Below are positions 62,326 through 64,000 of a stretch of 64,000 nt of DNA, one piece after another. Both the position numbers and the translations under genes were made by a program. The notes under the pieces are model-generated. The model was not told the DNA's origin. It worked only from the letters and a program-made list of their open reading frames with translations, and did no database searches. Numbering within the stretch: position 1 is the stretch's first letter; every line of letters begins with the position of its first letter. This stretch comes from Microbacterium esteraromaticum (GTDB lineage Bacteria; Actinomycetota; Actinomycetes; Actinomycetales; Microbacteriaceae): assembly GCF_016907315.1 (NCBI RefSeq), contig NZ_JAFBBS010000001.1:1674001-1738000 (forward strand). The letters run 5' to 3'.

Positions 62326-63708
62326 TCATCCGATGACCACCCTCGGCTGGCGTCGAACCGCGTCGCTGATGCGCAGCAGCAGAGCCACGATCAGCCAGTT
62401 CGCGACCAGCGACGATCCGCCGGCTGCCAGGAACGGGGTCGTGAGCCCGGTGAGCGGGATCACTCGCGTGACGCCGCCGACCATGATGAACACCTGCAGC
62501 GCGATGGTGAACGACAGGCCAGTGGCCAGCAGCTTGCCGAAGTCGTCCTGCCCAGCCATGCCGATGCGCAGGCCGCGGCTGACGAACACCATGTACAGGC
62601 AGAGGATCGCGAAGAGCCCGACGATGCCCAGCTCTTCGCCGAGGCTCGGGATGATGTAGTCGCTGTGCGCCAGGGGGGTGATCTGCGGGCGCCCCTGGCC
62701 CCACCCGGTGCCGATCAGACCGCCGTGCGCGAGGCCGAAGATGCCCTCGACGAGCTGATAGCTGCCCCCGTCGCGCGAGATGATCTCGGGGTTGAACGCG
62801 TCGAGCCAGTTCGTGAACCGGCGCTGCACGTAGGCGAGGATGCGCGTCGCGAGGAAGGCACCCGTGGCGACGCCGGCGAGTCCGATGAGCACCCAGCTGG
62901 TCTTGCCCGTGGCGACGTAGAGCATCGCGATGAACATGCCGAAGATGAGCACGCCGGTGCCGAGGTCGCGCTGCGTCACGATGATCAGCAGCGAGATCAG
63001 CCAGACCACGAGCACGGGACCCAGCTCTCGCATGCGCGGCCAGGTGATGCCGAGGAACTTCTTGCCGACGGAGCTGAGGCTCTCGCGGGTGCGCACCAGG
63101 TAGCCGGCGAAGAAGATCGCCAGGCAGATCTTCGCCAGCTCACCCGGCTGGAACGAGAAGATGCCGCCGAGAGACACCCAGACGTCGGCGTTCGCGCCGC
63201 GGGCGCGCAGCCCGGGGATGAAGGGCAGGATCAGCAGCACGATGCCCGTGAGACCGAAGATGTACGTGAACCGGTAGAGCACGCGGTAGTTGCGCAGGGC
63301 TATGACGATCGCGATCGCGCCCGCCAGCGAGATGGCCGTCCAGGCCAGCTGCTTGTTCGAGTACGCGGCCCACCCGCTATTCTCCTGGGCGATGTCGATG
63401 CGGTAGATCATCGCGATGCCGAGGCCCGAGAGCACGGTCGCGATCGGCAGCACGAACGGGTCGGAGTCCGATGCCACGACCCTGAGCACCACGTGCAGCG
63501 CGAAGACCAGCACCGCGAGTCCGCCGCCGATCACGAGGATCATCGGGTCGATGCGGCCGAGCGCCCCCAGCTGCACGAGGGTCAGCGAGGCGCCCGAGAT
63601 GAGCAGCGCGAACAGCAGCAGCCAGAACTCCCGGTTGCGCTGCTTCTGCGGCATCCGGATCTTCTTCAGCGCCTTGATCACGCTGGTGTCGGCAGAGACG
63701 GCGGTCAT
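62326..63708 (-). CDS. rodA: SEDS-family peptidoglycan polymerase RodA/FtsW
   Basis: 460-residue polytopic membrane protein with about ten helices that polymerises glycan strands from lipid II. Family landmarks include LVLFGLALIVLSTYRIDIAQ-type AMIYRIDIAQENSGWAAYSN, NADVWVSLGGIFSFQPGELA-KI (conserved E/K region after helix 5) and the late GLTTPFLAAGGSSLVANWLI, with SDYIIPSLGEELGIVG and GWGQGRPQITPLAHSDYIIP before it. Position next to pbpA and pstP matches the RodA-PBPA unit of actinobacteria. ATG 63708 overlaps the pstP stop by 4 bp. Confidence 0.93.
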   Translation of the reverse strand: MTAVSADTSVIKALKKIRMPQKQRNREFWLLLFALLISGASLTLVQLGALGRIDPMILVIGGGLAVLVFALHVVLRVVASDSDPFVLPIATVLSGLGIAMIYRIDIAQENSGWAAYSNKQLAWTAISLAGAIAIVIALRNYRVLYRFTYIFGLTGIVLLILPFIPGLRARGANADVWVSLGGIFSFQPGELAKICLAIFFAGYLVRTRESLSSVGKKFLGITWPRMRELGPVLVVWLISLLIIVTQRDLGTGVLIFGMFIAMLYVATGKTSWVLIGLAGVATGAFLATRILAYVQRRFTNWLDAFNPEIISRDGGSYQLVEGIFGLAHGGLIGTGWGQGRPQITPLAHSDYIIPSLGEELGIVGLFAILCLYMVFVSRGLRIGMAGQDDFGKLLATGLSFTIALQVFIMVGGVTRVIPLTGLTTPFLAAGGSSLVANWLIVALLLRISDAVRRQPRVVIG

Positions 63709-64000
63709 GGCGTCGGCACCTCCGTCGTCGCGGATGCGGTGGGCGTGGGCGTCGGCAGCGGCAGCACGGGCTCGATCGGCAGCACCATCTTGGCGAGGCG
63801 ATCGGTGATCGCCTCGGCGTCGGCGAGCGAGCGGGCGTTGATCGTGCGCTCGACCGACGAGCGCTGGTACGACTGCAGATCGGCGAGCAGGATGCCCGTG
63901 TCCTTCACCTCTGTCGAGAGCGAGAACGGCCCGATGCTCTGCTGCACGCCACGGTAGATGACGACGCTGTCGTCGTCGGCGCCCACGAAGTATCGCGTCT
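63705..64000 (-). CDS. Protein phosphatase PstP/PP2C family (C-terminal fragment, cut by window edge)
   Basis: Only the last ~98 codons are inside the window; the gene continues beyond position 64000. The visible part is the extracellular tail of a membrane-bound PP2C phosphatase (FVGADDDSVVIYRGVQQSIGPF-type: 'VIYRGVQQSIGPFSLSTEV' is characteristic of the PstP ectodomain), then a Pro/Thr-rich C-terminus (PLPTPTPTASATTEVPTP). It is the expected partner that dephosphorylates PknA/PknB, and it overlaps rodA by 4 bp at its end. Confidence 0.85.
   Translation of the reverse strand, partial: TRYFVGADDDSVVIYRGVQQSIGPFSLSTEVKDTGILLADLQSYQRSSVERTINARSLADAEAITDRLAKMVLPIEPVLPLPTPTPTASATTEVPTP

Overview
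The window is the chromosomal replication-origin region of a high-GC actinobacterium, most likely Microbacterium or a close relative in Microbacteriaceae. The basis is the core synteny (rpmH-rnpA-yidD-yidC-jag-rsmG-parA-parB facing left, dnaA-dnaN-recF-dciA-gyrB-gyrA facing right), the kinase/cell-wall cluster pstP-rodA-pbpA-pknA-pknB, actinobacterial families (DUF3566, CrgA, DUF6049, class E sortase, LAxTG surface protein), and the frequent 'ggatgcc' style of codon use. No rRNA, phage, transposase or CRISPR array is visible.

Layout. 1-3.5 kb: leftward peptide ABC transporter genes (the second permease is cut by the window edge) with a divergent Lrp-type regulator. 3.5-10.8 kb: small unknowns, a DUF779/aldehyde dehydrogenase/GAF-regulator module, the CCA-adding-type enzyme and an ASCH-domain gene boxed by two copies of a palindromic repeat. 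10.9-18.7 kb: a giant secreted lamin-tail/metallophosphoesterase protein with a sortase signal, a luciferase-like oxidoreductase and a methyltransferase. 18.8-24.1 kb: DUF6049-murJ-trxB-trxA. 24.2-26 kb: a small unknown and a sugar transporter. 26-33.7 kb: parB-parA, then a 2.7-kb repeat-rich non-coding tract holding most of the parS sites and one GIY-YIG gene, then rsmG-jag-yidC-yidD-rnpA-rpmH. 33.7-43.7 kb: dnaA, oriC, dnaN, recF, dciA, gyrB, gyrA. 43.7-53.6 kb: DUF3566, a Tat-exported protein, a two-component system with a DUF4097 partner, tRNA-Ile, tRNA-Ala and assorted single genes. 53.8-64 kb: cyclophilin, rhomboid, a DnaA-box-like cluster, crgA, sortase, a 51-residue membrane protein, pabA-like amidotransferase, then the leftward pstP-rodA-pbpA-pknA-pknB cell-wall/signalling operon.

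How it fits together. Replication starts in the dnaA-dnaN gap; ParA/ParB act on a cluster of parS sites 4-8 kb to the left; ribosomal protein L34, RNase P protein and the YidC/YidD/Jag insertion machinery lie between them. The right side links cell division (CrgA), peptidoglycan synthesis (RodA/PbpA) and Ser/Thr phosphorylation (PknA, PknB, PstP).

Most unusual are: (1) the parS tract, a satellite-like array of 99-, 113- and 188-bp repeat units whose polarity flips around a GIY-YIG gene; (2) an evenly spaced DnaA-box-like cluster between the rhomboid gene and crgA; (3) the repeat-flanked ASCH gene; (4) a structured gyrA leader; and (5) many genes whose -10 hexamer lies 6-7 bases before the start codon, the pattern of leaderless transcripts.
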